DNA of 37,788 bases from Parcubacteria group bacterium Athens0714_12 (GTDB lineage: Bacteria > Patescibacteriota > Patescibacteriia > UBA2591 > VMGY01). The notes beneath the pieces are model-generated. The model was not told where the DNA came from and ran no database searches. It saw only the letters and a list, made by a program, of their open reading frames with translations. The stretch lies in the NCBI GenBank assembly GCA_007378955.1, contig VMGY01000012.1, positions 1 to 37,788 of the forward strand, given 5' to 3'. Made by a program: the position numbers and the translations under genes. Positions 23,181 to 32,122 of the stretch are shown here, one piece after another; within the stretch, counting starts at the first letter, position 1, and each line of letters begins with the position of its first letter.

Positions 23181-23666
23181 TCAAATGGCTTTCTGAACTA
23201 TCTGTTTTAATTCATCTTCACTCTTCTCTTGTAAAGCATATATTATTGGATCGTTCTTACCTATAATTATTAGGATTGGTTGTTTATATAAAACAGTATA
23301 GTTAGCTTTATCTAAAGCTAATTTTTTTATTTCTTCAGCAGTTTTAAATAATCTTGATTTTTCTTGCTCAACAATATTTAACGAACTTCTTTTAGCAAAA
23401 TCAGCTAATCTTCTAACTAATTGGCTATTAGATTTTATTCGTGGGGCTGCTAAAACATAAATTTTGAGAAAACACTTCTCTAACCAAGGAGGAATTATCG
23501 CCCTTGGAGCCATTCTCTGATTTTTCGGTAAAAGATTCCTTATCATTTCTCCAAATACTAATTCGCCATTAGTAACATTAACTTCAATCATCGTCTTCTC
23601 TTTATAGGGATAAAAAATTTTAATTACTTCAAGAATGCGGTACATTATATTGGCTAAATCGTCCAC
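23181..23666 (-). CDS. Hypothetical protein
   Basis: The 161-residue protein starts at a GTG (23666); an internal ATG at MIEVNV is an alternative. Visible features are an amphipathic helix-rich middle ('LVRRLADFAKRSSLNIVEQE') and a hydrophobic strand 'YKQPILIIIGKNDPIIYAL' near the end. No family is recognised. It lies 47 bp after the TrpD-like gene on the same strand and is probably co-transcribed. It has no signal peptide or membrane segment. Confidence 0.55.
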   Translation of the reverse strand: MDDLANIMYRILEVIKIFYPYKEKTMIEVNVTNGELVFGEMIRNLLPKNQRMAPRAIIPPWLEKCFLKIYVLAAPRIKSNSQLVRRLADFAKRSSLNIVEQEKSRLFKTAEEIKKLALDKANYTVLYKQPILIIIGKNDPIIYALQEKSEDELKQIVQKAI

Positions 23667-23713
23667 GTCTATAATACTTACCTTAAAACCAAAAAGCCAT
23701 TTATAAGATAATT

Positions 23714-24754
23714 TTAATCTTTTCTTTGGGCGATCTCTGTATCGGCGATTATAGACACTTGATCCATTGCTGATTTACCTCGTGTATCTTTGCCTGATAG
23801 AACAATGATATTTTTATCCGGATATAATTTACTTAAAATGGACAAACACACCTTATTCAGTCCTCTGGTTAAACCATAATTTATCAAATCAACTTCAATC
23901 GGGCATACCATGGCCGCTCCACCAACTAATCCGGCAAAAACTTGCACATTATATAGGCGCCCGTCATAAATATGATTTAACCGAGGAACTATATTGTTGA
24001 TATCAAACACTCCTAAATTAGTTTTAAGAGATATCTTTGCCATTTTATGAATTGGTATATCTAAATTTACACCCATTGACTCAAATATATCGCTCGATCC
24101 AGTAGTACTTGAAGTAGCTCTTGAGACAATTTTTTCTACTATAATATTTTCCTTAATTTCTTTGCCTACGGCCGCTGTTATAGCGGCAGACATAGAACTT
24201 ATATTAAGTAATTTAAAATTCCTTTTTTTCTTACCGCTACCAGCCAAACTAAGTATTTTTCCATTTCTTGTGTTTAGTTTTATTTTCTTTAGATAATTAA
24301 AATTATCTAAATTGAAAACAGACTTTATTATCTCTATTCCATAATCAACCGCTATCTTTAAATTTTTTTGATTATTCATAAAAGACCATAAACAACCATA
24401 AAATGCGCCTAATAATATATCTCTTAATTCTATCTCTTCATCAGAAATAGAAAGAATACTTAAAAATAAGCCTCCTATTGCGGGAGGCGAAGAGACAATT
24501 CCGTCAAGTAGGGCAATGCACTTAATAAAGCGCTCGTCCTTAATAATATTTTTGTTTATTGCATTAATAAACGGGAGTTCTTTGAATTTATAGAAATAGT
24601 AAACGGTTAAATATCCCTTATAAACATTAAAATTCTTATTAGGAATTTTCTTTATTAAATCTATGGCTTGGAGTATTTCACTTTTATTAATATTACCATC
24701 GCCTACTTTCTCTGACAGTTCTACAATTTTATTTATAATTTCTCCCTCTTTCAT
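23714..24754 (-). CDS. TrpD-like phosphoribosyltransferase/phosphorylase family protein
   Basis: The 346-residue protein resembles the glycosyltransferase family 3 fold (anthranilate phosphoribosyltransferase and pyrimidine nucleoside phosphorylases). An N-terminal helical domain is followed by 'GKILSLAGSGKKKRNFKLLN', which aligns with the GTGGDG..TFN phosphate loop in degenerate form. 'IVSRATSSTTGSSDIFESMG' matches the TrpD pattern N-R-x-x-S-S..GS-D-x-x-E-x-x-G. The pyrophosphate loop is not canonical, so the substrate may differ from anthranilate. No other trp biosynthetic gene is present. It precedes the hypothetical gene at 23181 and lies 66 bp after the histidine kinase gene. Confidence 0.6.
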   Translation of the reverse strand: MKEGEIINKIVELSEKVGDGNINKSEILQAIDLIKKIPNKNFNVYKGYLTVYYFYKFKELPFINAINKNIIKDERFIKCIALLDGIVSSPPAIGGLFLSILSISDEEIELRDILLGAFYGCLWSFMNNQKNLKIAVDYGIEIIKSVFNLDNFNYLKKIKLNTRNGKILSLAGSGKKKRNFKLLNISSMSAAITAAVGKEIKENIIVEKIVSRATSSTTGSSDIFESMGVNLDIPIHKMAKISLKTNLGVFDINNIVPRLNHIYDGRLYNVQVFAGLVGGAAMVCPIEVDLINYGLTRGLNKVCLSILSKLYPDKNIIVLSGKDTRGKSAMDQVSIIADTEIAQRKD

Positions 24755-24820
24755 AAAAATTTATTTTCAAACTTTATCATTATCATGGTTAATATAATAA
24801 ATAGAAAAATGGTTTCTTTT

Positions 24821-27001
24821 TTAAATCCCCACCTCAAAGCAGAATCTGCTCCCTTTGCCTTCGCCTTCGCTTTCCGCCCAGATTTTGCCGTTATGAGCTT
24901 CAATGTTTTTCTTGGCGATAAAAAGTCCCAAGCCGGAGCCGGTTTTAGAGATGTCCGGAATTATAGAACCGCGCGTAAATTTGCCGAACAGTTTATCCAA
25001 ATCGTCTTTTTTGATTCCGATGCCCGTGTCAGAAATGGAAAAATGGCAAAGATTATTTTCAAAATTTATTTCTATCGTAATTTTTCCCTTGTCGGTATAT
25101 TTAATGGCGTTATCCAATAAATTCAAAACCACGTCCTTTATTTTATCCCGGTCAACAAAAAGCAAATTGGATTTTGCCGCTTTTTTAAATTCCACTTTCA
25201 AATTCTTTTTATTTATGTCCGGCATAAATTCTTTGATGGTTTCTTCTATCAATTTATCCAAATCCACCTTGCTTTTTTCCAGGCTGAATTTTCCCATTTC
25301 AATGCGGGAAACATTAAGAAAAAGATTGACCAAACGGACTAATCTTTCCGTATTTTGCAGAAGGTCGCTGATGACTTCTGTTTTTTTCTCGTCAAGTTCG
25401 CCGAAATCGCCTTCCAAAAGCATTGATAAATAACCCTTTAAGCCGCTCAAAGGCGTTCTTAATTGATGGGAGGTGATGGAAATAAATTCTGTTTTTATTT
25501 GGTCCAATTTTTTCAATCTTTCATTGACTTTTTTTAAATCTTCCGTCGCTTTTTCCACTTCTAATTTTAATTTCTGGCTGAAATGATGCACTTCCTGATA
25601 AAGCTTCGCTTTTTCCAAAGCCGCGGCAAGCTGCGGCGACAAAACTTCAAAAAGGTTGATGTCTTCCTGCGCATACATATCGCCGGAAAGTTTTTTCCCT
25701 AAAAATAAAATTCCCGTTAATCTACCTTTGGTGAAAATAGGAGCGCAAAAAGCGGCGTTAAATTTTTCAAGGTCTGACTTTATTTTTTCCAATTCTTTTT
25801 TAACTTTACTGCCATTGCCGTCCGCGTCAATAATTTTTCTTTCCAGCTCGTCCGAGATAATTATTTCTTTATTTCTTTTCAAAAACTTAACCAAATAACT
25901 TTTTTGGTCAAAATCTATTATTTTTCTTCCGTTCAAATAATTTTCCTTCCTGAAAAATGATTTATTCTTGTCTGATAATAAAATATACGCTTCTTCAATT
26001 TTCAATTCTTTGGCAAGCGCGGATAAAAACTCGTCAAGCAAAGACTGCAAATCAAGCTCGTAAGAAATAATTTCGCTTAATTTTACTAAAATATCCTGAT
26101 AATTAATTCTGGCTTTAAAAAATATTTTGTCCGTTATTCTGCCCAAATATTTTTTTAAGGGGTCAAGGCTTAAAACGATAATTAAGGAAATAAGAAGAGT
26201 GATTAAAGTTTCATTAAAATCAGATAATTGATGCAAATACGTCACGGCTAAAAGACTGACAAAAGTAAACGCGCCCGCCACATAAACCACCAGCAAAGCG
26301 TAAAGCAAGCTCTTGCTAATCACCACCCGAATATCCATTAAGCGATATTTGACAATGGCGTAGGAAGTGAAGCCGATAAAAAATAAAAATCCGTAAATTC
26401 CTATTCTGAATAAACTCACAGGCAATATGTGCTGAAGAAAAAAATTTATTATTAAAGCCAAAAAAGCAGTCAAAGACAATCCTGTTAAAATATACAATGT
26501 TTGAAGTTTTTGAATTCCGTAACTTTTTTTATATTTAAAAATCAAATTCAAGCAACCTGTTCCGATGTAACCCAAAAGCGTTAAAATATAAAATATTGAT
26601 AATTTACCCCAAGAAAATTGTATTCTGCCTTGATAAAGTGTAATATTAGTGATAATTAAATCTGACAAAATAAAGATTGTAAGAATAACAATAGGAGAAA
26701 AGATTAAAAAAATTTTAATCTTTGAAAGGGTTAAATTAGGGCGATGAAAATAGAGGCAAAATAAAAGAAAAAAATAAGCGATTAATACGCCGGAAATAAA
26801 ATCTATTGTGAGAAATAAAATAGCCAATTCTAAATTAGTAATTTCGTTCTCCAAAAAATTACTGCTCATCCAAACCGCGGACCAAAATGTCAAAGCGCTA
26901 AAAAGCCGATTAATTCTATTTTGCCGACCTTTTAAATAAACTAAAAAACATAAAAATAGGTCGGCGGCCAAGATTAAAATAAATAAAAAATAACTTAGCA
27001 T
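24821..27001 (-). CDS. Histidine kinase with 7TM sensor and GAF domain
   Basis: The 726-residue protein begins with seven or eight hydrophobic segments over the first 260 residues, then a GAF-like region ('EEAYILLSDKNKSF', 'FCAPIFTKGRLTGILFLG'). A coiled linker leads to HisKA with the phosphoacceptor in 'FISITSHQLRTPLSGLKGYL' near residue 510. The HATPase has N box 'DVVLNLLDNAIKYTDKG', G1 'ISDTGIGI' and G2 'GSGLGLFIAK'. It is complete. No response regulator is adjacent; the receiver protein at 12087 is the only one in the window. Three truncated relatives of its 3' end lie to the left. It is divergent from the RaSEA-like gene. Confidence 0.93.
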   Translation of the reverse strand: MLSYFLFILILAADLFLCFLVYLKGRQNRINRLFSALTFWSAVWMSSNFLENEITNLELAILFLTIDFISGVLIAYFFLLFCLYFHRPNLTLSKIKIFLIFSPIVILTIFILSDLIITNITLYQGRIQFSWGKLSIFYILTLLGYIGTGCLNLIFKYKKSYGIQKLQTLYILTGLSLTAFLALIINFFLQHILPVSLFRIGIYGFLFFIGFTSYAIVKYRLMDIRVVISKSLLYALLVVYVAGAFTFVSLLAVTYLHQLSDFNETLITLLISLIIVLSLDPLKKYLGRITDKIFFKARINYQDILVKLSEIISYELDLQSLLDEFLSALAKELKIEEAYILLSDKNKSFFRKENYLNGRKIIDFDQKSYLVKFLKRNKEIIISDELERKIIDADGNGSKVKKELEKIKSDLEKFNAAFCAPIFTKGRLTGILFLGKKLSGDMYAQEDINLFEVLSPQLAAALEKAKLYQEVHHFSQKLKLEVEKATEDLKKVNERLKKLDQIKTEFISITSHQLRTPLSGLKGYLSMLLEGDFGELDEKKTEVISDLLQNTERLVRLVNLFLNVSRIEMGKFSLEKSKVDLDKLIEETIKEFMPDINKKNLKVEFKKAAKSNLLFVDRDKIKDVVLNLLDNAIKYTDKGKITIEINFENNLCHFSISDTGIGIKKDDLDKLFGKFTRGSIIPDISKTGSGLGLFIAKKNIEAHNGKIWAESEGEGKGSRFCFEVGI

Positions 27002-27094
27002 GAATAACTTTTATTAAATTTCCCAATTCTTTCTTTTTATTATACTATATAAAAAAGAAAATAAAAAGAAAAAATCTAATAAATCTAAATTGAT

Positions 27095-28170
27095 ATGGGT
27101 ATTCATTTATTAGTCAATCCAATAAAATGGGTGAAAAAAAATTTTGGCAAAAAAAGAACAGATTTTTTGATTAATCTAATCAGTGGTGGTGAAAATTTTT
27201 ATTATTTGGACAAAATTTACGATTCTCAGCAAAAAAGGCTTGTTAAACGATTAACGTTATTATTACCCGGTAAAGGGTGCAGTTGGGCAAAAATATCAGG
27301 TGGCTGTTCAATGTGCGGCTTTCCAAGCAAAGTAAAAGAGATAGGAAAAAAATTTTCTGCCGATGATTTAATAGGTCTTTACAAAATAGCGGAATTAATG
27401 ACTATTGAAGAAAGGCCTGAGAATTTAACCATTTACAACGCGGGCAGTTTTCTAAATGATGAAGAAATTTCGCCAAAGGCCCAAATAGAAATAACTAATT
27501 TAGTCAAAAAACATCCTTCTATTAAATTATTATTTATAGAATCTCGCGCGGAATTTGTTACTAGCCAAAAAATAAAAAAATTAACTTCTCTTTTGGAAAA
27601 TAAAAAATTGGAAGTAGGTATTGGTTTAGAAGCAGTTAATGAAAAAGTAAGAAATAAATTTATTAATAAAGGATTATCTTTAAAAACATACGAGGAAGCG
27701 ATAAAAACTCTTAAAAAAAACAAAGCTTTATCTTCAACTTATGTTTTCATTAAACCGTTATATCTAAATGAATGGGAAGCAATAGAAGAAGCAATAATAA
27801 CCGCTGAATATGCCCATAAAACAGGGTCGGATAAAATTAATTTTGAAGCGGCTTTTGTGCAAAAAGGCACATTATTAGCCGCGTTTTATGAAAAAGGAGA
27901 ATTCCGTCCGCCGTGGCTTTGGAGCATTCGTGGCTTTGGAGCATTATTGAAGTATTAAAAAGAACTCATCATCTCAATAATATTCAAATCGGCAATTTCA
28001 ACGATGAACCCCCGCCTATCGCTATCCCCCACAACTGCCCGAAATGTTCGTCTCAAATTGAAAAAATTATCCGGCAATACAGAGAAACGAATAATATCCA
28101 TCTTTTTGACGAGCTTGATTGCGAATGCAAGGAGGAATGGAAAAAAATTATTGCTAAATATATTGACTAA
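27095..28170 (+). pseudogene. RaSEA/TIGR01210-like radical SAM gene, frameshifted
   Basis: The cluster motif is CSWAKISGGCSMC (Cx8CxxC, residues 62-74), the Elp3-like spacing of the archaeosine-synthase radical SAM family. 'NLTIYNAGSFLNDEEI' and 'FIESRAEF' are further family marks. The frame is broken by a 17-bp tandem duplication (27912-27945). As it stands, translation stops at 27958 after 287 residues. Removing one copy restores 352 residues with a C-terminal Cys-rich part (NCPKCSS, DCECKEEW). A truncated second copy at 31842-32035 lacks the duplication. It is unknown whether the bacterial protein acts on tRNA. Confidence 0.82.
27912..27945 (+). repeat. 17-bp tandem duplication
   Basis: CGTGGCTTTGGAGCATT occurs twice in a row (27912-27928 and 27929-27945). 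It shifts the reading frame of the radical SAM gene. The remaining gap 28171-28351 is AT-rich and shows no feature I can name. Confidence 0.95.
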
Positions 28171-28351
28171 AATTAATTAAATTATTATAAAAATAAAAAA
28201 ATAATAATAAAAATCTTTACTATTATATTTTAACACATTTTTAAATTTTAGGTAATCTTAGCATACCAATAAACCGTTTCTCAACAAATCGTATGGAGTT
28301 TGATTCCAAGTGATTATATTTTCAACCATTTTTTGCGTTCCGCCCTATTTC

Positions 28352-28885
28352 TCACATCAAATCTTTTAACCCAAATTCCATTAACTTCTTTTTCATTAAT
28401 TCATTAACTCTTTTCTCGTTTTCTTTATGATCTAATGCCTCATGATGAACAGATAAAAGATGAACTATCTCATGAACTAAAACACGTTTCCACCAGTGGT
28501 CGTTTTGAAAATTGGTTATTCTTATAAAAACAGTGGATAATTCAGGGTAATAACTGCCACCAGGTCCAAATGGAATTAGGGCAACATTATAGATACTTGG
28601 TTCTTGCACCCCTAAATCCTTTGCTAAGGATTCGGCAAATTTTCCACCCATTTTTTTCCACCATTTTTCAATTTCAAAAGCGAGTTTTCTCGCCTCTTTC
28701 GGCCAAGTTGATTTCTCCCAAAAACGTTTAGCGGCTTCTTTGTAAGTTTCATTGTCATCTTTTTTGATTGGTAAATTTGGATTCAACCCCCATTTTTTAT
28801 AATTCCCGTTTTCAAAATTCCTTATAGTTTTATTTAAATCTATTAAAGTTTGATCAAGAGAAACTATTATTTGAATATTTTTCAT
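28352..28885 (-). CDS. Putative metalloprotease with HEIVH motif
   Basis: From the methionine at 28885 (MKNIQIIVSLDQ) the protein has 177 residues; a longer frame to 28933 adds 16 unlikely residues. The zinc-binding motif is in 'VLVHEIVHLLSVHHEALDHK', an HExxH with a possible third ligand in the later HHE or HKE. No signal peptide or membrane segment is seen, so it is cytoplasmic. It is unrelated in sequence to the other HExxH protein at 32123. It lies next to a Cys-rich RiPP precursor locus and might cut leader peptides, though a strong terminator separates them. Confidence 0.6.
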   Translation of the reverse strand: MKNIQIIVSLDQTLIDLNKTIRNFENGNYKKWGLNPNLPIKKDDNETYKEAAKRFWEKSTWPKEARKLAFEIEKWWKKMGGKFAESLAKDLGVQEPSIYNVALIPFGPGGSYYPELSTVFIRITNFQNDHWWKRVLVHEIVHLLSVHHEALDHKENEKRVNELMKKKLMEFGLKDLM

Positions 28886-28923
28886 ATTTATAAATATAAT
28901 CAATTTTTTAAAATAAGTAAAGG

Positions 28924-28957
28924 AAAAGGGCAATATTTAAAAAATATTGCCCTTTTT
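28924..28957 (-). terminator. Terminator after the first Cys-rich precursor
   Basis: AAAAGGGCAATATT and AATATTGCCCTTTT form a perfect 14-bp stem around a 6-nt loop. It can work on both strands and ends the operon 30288-28987. Confidence 0.88.
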
Positions 28958-28986
28958 GAAATAAAAATAAATTTTATTTTTATTTC

Positions 28987-29190
28987 TTATCTTCCATCAT
29001 CGCAGTCTGAAATTCCGCAATCCCCTTCGCAATCACACTGTCCGCCGCCATGCCCGTTGTCACACTGCGAACAAACGCAATCTCGTCCTCCTTCATCTTG
29101 GCAGATGGAATTTTCTTGAATTATTGCATTATGTGTTGCTTGAATATGGGACCCTTTTAAATTTTCAAGAAAACTAATAAGCTCTCTCAT
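28987..29190 (-). CDS. Cys-rich RiPP precursor peptide, 67 residues
   Basis: The start at 29190 is set by AAGGAGGTG just upstream; a longer frame lacks support. The N-terminal part (MRELISFLENLKGSHIQ) looks like a helical leader. The C-terminal half holds eight Cys in a Gly/Asp-rich context: ICQDEGGRDCVCSQC, then GQCDCEGDC, then SDCDDGR. There is no signal peptide. It follows the radical SAM/SPASM gene, and thioether or similar links made by that enzyme are the natural expectation. Metal binding (metallothionein-like) is an alternative. The acidic end resembles that of the second precursor at 32876. Confidence 0.78.
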   Translation of the reverse strand: MRELISFLENLKGSHIQATHNAIIQENSICQDEGGRDCVCSQCDNGHGGGQCDCEGDCGISDCDDGR

Positions 29191-29212
29191 AACTATCACC
29201 TCCTTATTAAAA

Positions 29213-30288
29213 TTAGAATTTGTTTTTTTGAGAAGCAAATTCTTTTTGATAACTCATAAAATCTTCGGGATCTCTACTGCTCCAGAATGCAATGCAACCA
29301 CCCTTACAAATTCCCCAGTAGTCACAATCAACACACCCTTTAGATCTTGCTACCGATGCCTTATTTCTAAGTTCGTACATCTGAGAAGAATTCCAAAATG
29401 TTAAGAATTTATCTCTTGAAGAAAATAATTCATTCGTTTCTTGATAATCAGTAATAGGAAAATCAGCAAAATGAGTGCAAAGGCATAGAGAATTATCACT
29501 AGAAATGACAAATCCTCCGCCATACTGAAGTTGACAAATATACCTAATCAACCTCTGAGTGATTAGTTCATCTATAAATTTTCTAGGAAAGTTACAGAAA
29601 GGGACTGTAAGCAAAAAACTCACCTTAATCCCGTATAACTTTACTATTTTATGTATCTCTTGGCAACTTTCAGAAATTTGTTCAGGGGTCAAAACCTCTT
29701 TATCTATAATAGTGCCATTTTTAGAAAGAACTGGGGCAGCGATATTACAGATAGTCCATTTTACTGAATTTCTCTTTATAAAATCTAAAATTTCCTTTAA
29801 ATTATTATAAAGAGTCCGACCCAATGTTATCTCAAACGACACTTTTATACCGGCTTCAATAATATTAGCAAGAGCTATTTCAAGACACTCAAACGCATCA
29901 TTTTTTGTATTATCCAGATAAGATTTTTTTGACCAGCCGTGCAAAGAAATGGTTAAATTTTCTAATCCTGCTTTTAGACAATTTTGAGTAAATTTTTTGT
30001 CAGCAAATTTTAAACCATTTGTAACTAATGCTAAATTCAATCCCTCTTGCTCAATAAGAGAAACAAATTCAGTGAAAGCTGGGTGAAGAGTTGGTTCACC
30101 GCCAATTAAAATACATCTTTGCAAGCCAACTTCTTTTATAGTTGGAAAAAAAATTTAGCAAAAACATCAAAATTTAAATGACGAATCTGCCCAAGACCAC
30201 TTAGGGATCTATAGCACCAAATGCATCTATTCTGACAAGCATCTGATAACGATAACCAAAAAACTTTTGGTTTTACTTCTGTATTCAT
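29213..30288 (-). CDS. Radical SAM/SPASM maturase, frameshifted at poly-A
   Basis: The true start is the ATG at 30288 after AAAGGAGGTT. The first frame encodes 'VFWLSLSDACQNRCIWCYRS' with the cluster cysteines at residues 18, 22 and 25, then hits a stop. The rest, from 'CILIGGEPTLHP' to the SPASM end 'GCVDCDYWGICKGGCIAFW', is in another frame. The shift lies at a run of eight A on the plus strand (30146-30153). Removing two or adding one restores about 357 residues. It could be a sequencing error, a real mutation or programmed slippage. The Cys-rich precursor follows 22 bp later. Promoter and leader motif are at 30315-30382. Confidence 0.85.
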
Positions 30289-30314
30289 CTTTAACCTCCT
30301 TTTTTATTTTGTTT

Positions 30315-30382
30315 AATTTTCAATGAACTTTCACCCTCCTTTTGTTTTTCTTTTATTATATGTACTTTCTCTAAAAAGTCAA
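30315..30382 (-). promoter_or_regulatory. Promoter and boxA-like leader of RiPP locus 2
   Basis: On the minus strand TTGACT (30377-30382), 16 bp and TATAAT (30355-30360) form a near-consensus promoter. The leader carries GGAGGGTGAAAG, then AAAGTTCATTGAAAATT (30315-30331). The -35 to spacer sequence TTTGACTTTTTAGAGAAA is shared with the promoter at 34460-34487. The stretch 30383-30496 shows nothing else I can name. Confidence 0.8.
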
Positions 30383-30496
30383 ACTTTGGGAATAATTATC
30401 GCATGGATTTTTATCGATTCTATTATTAAATAAATATTAGAATCTTTAAATCCTGATTGGGTAAGCAGGTTTTTGATTTTAATTTATAATTTATTT

Positions 30497-31453
30497 TTAT
30501 TCATTAACAAAGGGTTTTCCCATTCCCATCATATGAAAGCCGAGGGGTTCGGTAAATTGTCCCTTCCATTGATAACCCGCGTTTTCATAAATTTTCTTTA
30601 AATCTGCTTCGTCTTTAAAAAACATTTCCCAGTCAGCCGCCCATTTCATAAGATAATAAGTAAATGGATCTTCTGCTCCCATCTTTTTTGTGGCAGTACT
30701 CGCGATAATAACCCCATCTTCTTTTAAAAATTTTTTAATTTTTTGGAGGACAACCACGCTATTTTCTATATTTAACGGACAAATAATACCAATAAGCAAA
30801 ATAATATCAAATTTCTTTTCTGTTTCATATTTTAAAAAGCTCTCTTTAACAAATTCAATATGCTGGCCAACTCCCATATTCATCGCCATTCTTTTTCCTC
30901 TTTTTAAAGAATTTACATCTTTATCAATATGAATTGCTTTTATATTGCCATTGTTATGGCAAGAAGATAAAACATTAATTACATCCCTTCCCGGCCCAGA
31001 ACCGAAATTACCAATTAATATCTTACCGTTTTTCCGGCTATATTCATTGATTATTTTATTAAGCTGTTCTTTTATGGTTATTAATCTGCTTTTCAACGCC
31101 CGCCCTGCTTCGCACTGTAAAAAATAATTATCAATTAATGAAGGCGAAGCCAATCCATCATAAAGAAATTCAGTGGTTACGGAAGTTCCATAATTTGCCA
31201 CGGTAGCTGACAATATCACGCTATTATTAATAAAATAATTAAAAGCATATTCTTCATCTTCCTTGGATACGGGCAATCCTTTAAAATCTTTTATCAAAAA
31301 ATCTTTTACTTTAGCTTCTCCTTTTTTTTCTAAAGCATTAAATAAGCAAATGGCCGCGTCGCTAAAACCTTGGTATTTATTTTCTTCGAATTTTTTTTGC
31401 TTGATAAATTTTTGGAATAAATTTTGCAACAAAGAATTCATATTATTTTTCAT
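30497..31453 (-). CDS. Class I SAM-dependent methyltransferase
   Basis: This 318-residue protein has an N-terminal helical domain of about 130 residues. The methyltransferase fold follows: 'GKILIGNFGSGPGRDVINVL' (SAM motif), 'IKAIHIDKDVNSLKRGKRM' (acidic end of the second strand) and 'KFDIILLIGIICPL'. The substrate is unknown. A helical N-terminal dimerisation domain is common in O-methyltransferases acting on small molecules. It lies between two RiPP-like loci but has its own orientation unit, starting just after the terminator of the repeated 382-bp element. It could modify a peptide product; this is inference. Confidence 0.8.
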   Translation of the reverse strand: MKNNMNSLLQNLFQKFIKQKKFEENKYQGFSDAAICLFNALEKKGEAKVKDFLIKDFKGLPVSKEDEEYAFNYFINNSVILSATVANYGTSVTTEFLYDGLASPSLIDNYFLQCEAGRALKSRLITIKEQLNKIINEYSRKNGKILIGNFGSGPGRDVINVLSSCHNNGNIKAIHIDKDVNSLKRGKRMAMNMGVGQHIEFVKESFLKYETEKKFDIILLIGIICPLNIENSVVVLQKIKKFLKEDGVIIASTATKKMGAEDPFTYYLMKWAADWEMFFKDEADLKKIYENAGYQWKGQFTEPLGFHMMGMGKPFVNE

Positions 31454-31454
31454 A

Positions 31455-31836
31455 TAATAAAAAAATCACCGAAAAAGGTGATTATTAAATTAAATAAATT
31501 ATTTGATTTTGATTGTTGTTCTTGGCATTGCTCCCGCAACCAACATTCAAAAACATCTCTCCCAATCCCTTTGTTTCAGCCAAACTCGCCCATTTTTCCC
31601 GACTATTCTTCATTTTGCCGTTCAATTCTTCTTTCAGCCATTTCAGAAATACATCAAATACGCCTCCCTTGTTGAATCCGCGACTGCGTCTCTCCGCCGC
31701 GGCTGTGCAAAAAACAAAAAACCCTTCGTTCGCCTCCTTGTCTAAGCTTTCGCTTATTAGGCATATTTTTTAGATTAACTGCTTTTAGCATAGCATATCT
31801 TTCCGCTTTTGGCAAATGAAAATTTATGGTATAGTT
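31455..31836. repeat. 382-bp dispersed repeat, copy 1
   Basis: Copy 1 is homologous over its full length to 35200-35581, with scattered substitutions and a few 1-bp indels. Boundaries are sharp: TAATAAAAAAATCACC at one end and GGTATAGTT at the other. It contains no consistent reading frame. On the plus strand its far end is fused to a radical SAM gene remnant. Confidence 0.9.
31459..31780 (-). ncRNA. Candidate structured ncRNA, copy 1
   Basis: A promoter TTGCCA (31810-31815), 17 bp, TATGCT (31787-31792) faces left. A terminator AATCACC..GGTGATT with a T tract lies at its end (31464-31483). Between them are a GNRA-type hairpin TAAGCGAAAGCTTA (31743-31756), a stem GAACGAA/TTTGTTT and a GC-rich CCGCG..CGCGG hairpin. 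All three are kept in copy 2, with pairing preserved through G-U changes. Confidence 0.55.
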
Positions 31837-31841
31837 TATCA

Positions 31842-32035
31842 CATAAAACAGAAACAGATAAAATTAATTTTGAAGCGGCTTTTGTGCAAAAAGGCACATT
31901 ATTAGCCGCGTTTTATGAAAAAGGAGAATTCCGTCCGCCGTGGCTTTGGAGCATTAACAATACAGGGAAACGAATAATATCCATCTTTTTGACGAGCTTG
32001 ATTGCGAGTGTAAGGAGGAATGGAGAAAAAAGAAA
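31842..32035 (+). pseudogene. 3' remnant of a RaSEA-like radical SAM gene
   Basis: The plus strand matches the gene at 27095-28170 almost base for base from CATAAAACAG through the 'PPWLWSI' codons, then after an internal deletion of roughly 130 bp from AATACAG to GAGGAATGGA. It has no start and is fused to copy 1 of the 382-bp repeat. It carries only one copy of the 17-bp unit that is doubled in the longer gene, so it preserves the ancestral form at that site. The flanking 32036-32122 shows nothing more. Confidence 0.88.
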
Positions 32036-32122
32036 TAGATTTCTACATTATTATCTAATTAAATCTGCTAATCAAAATTCTATCAATCTTTTTCTTATTA
32101 ATCCATTAACTCTCTTTTCCTT

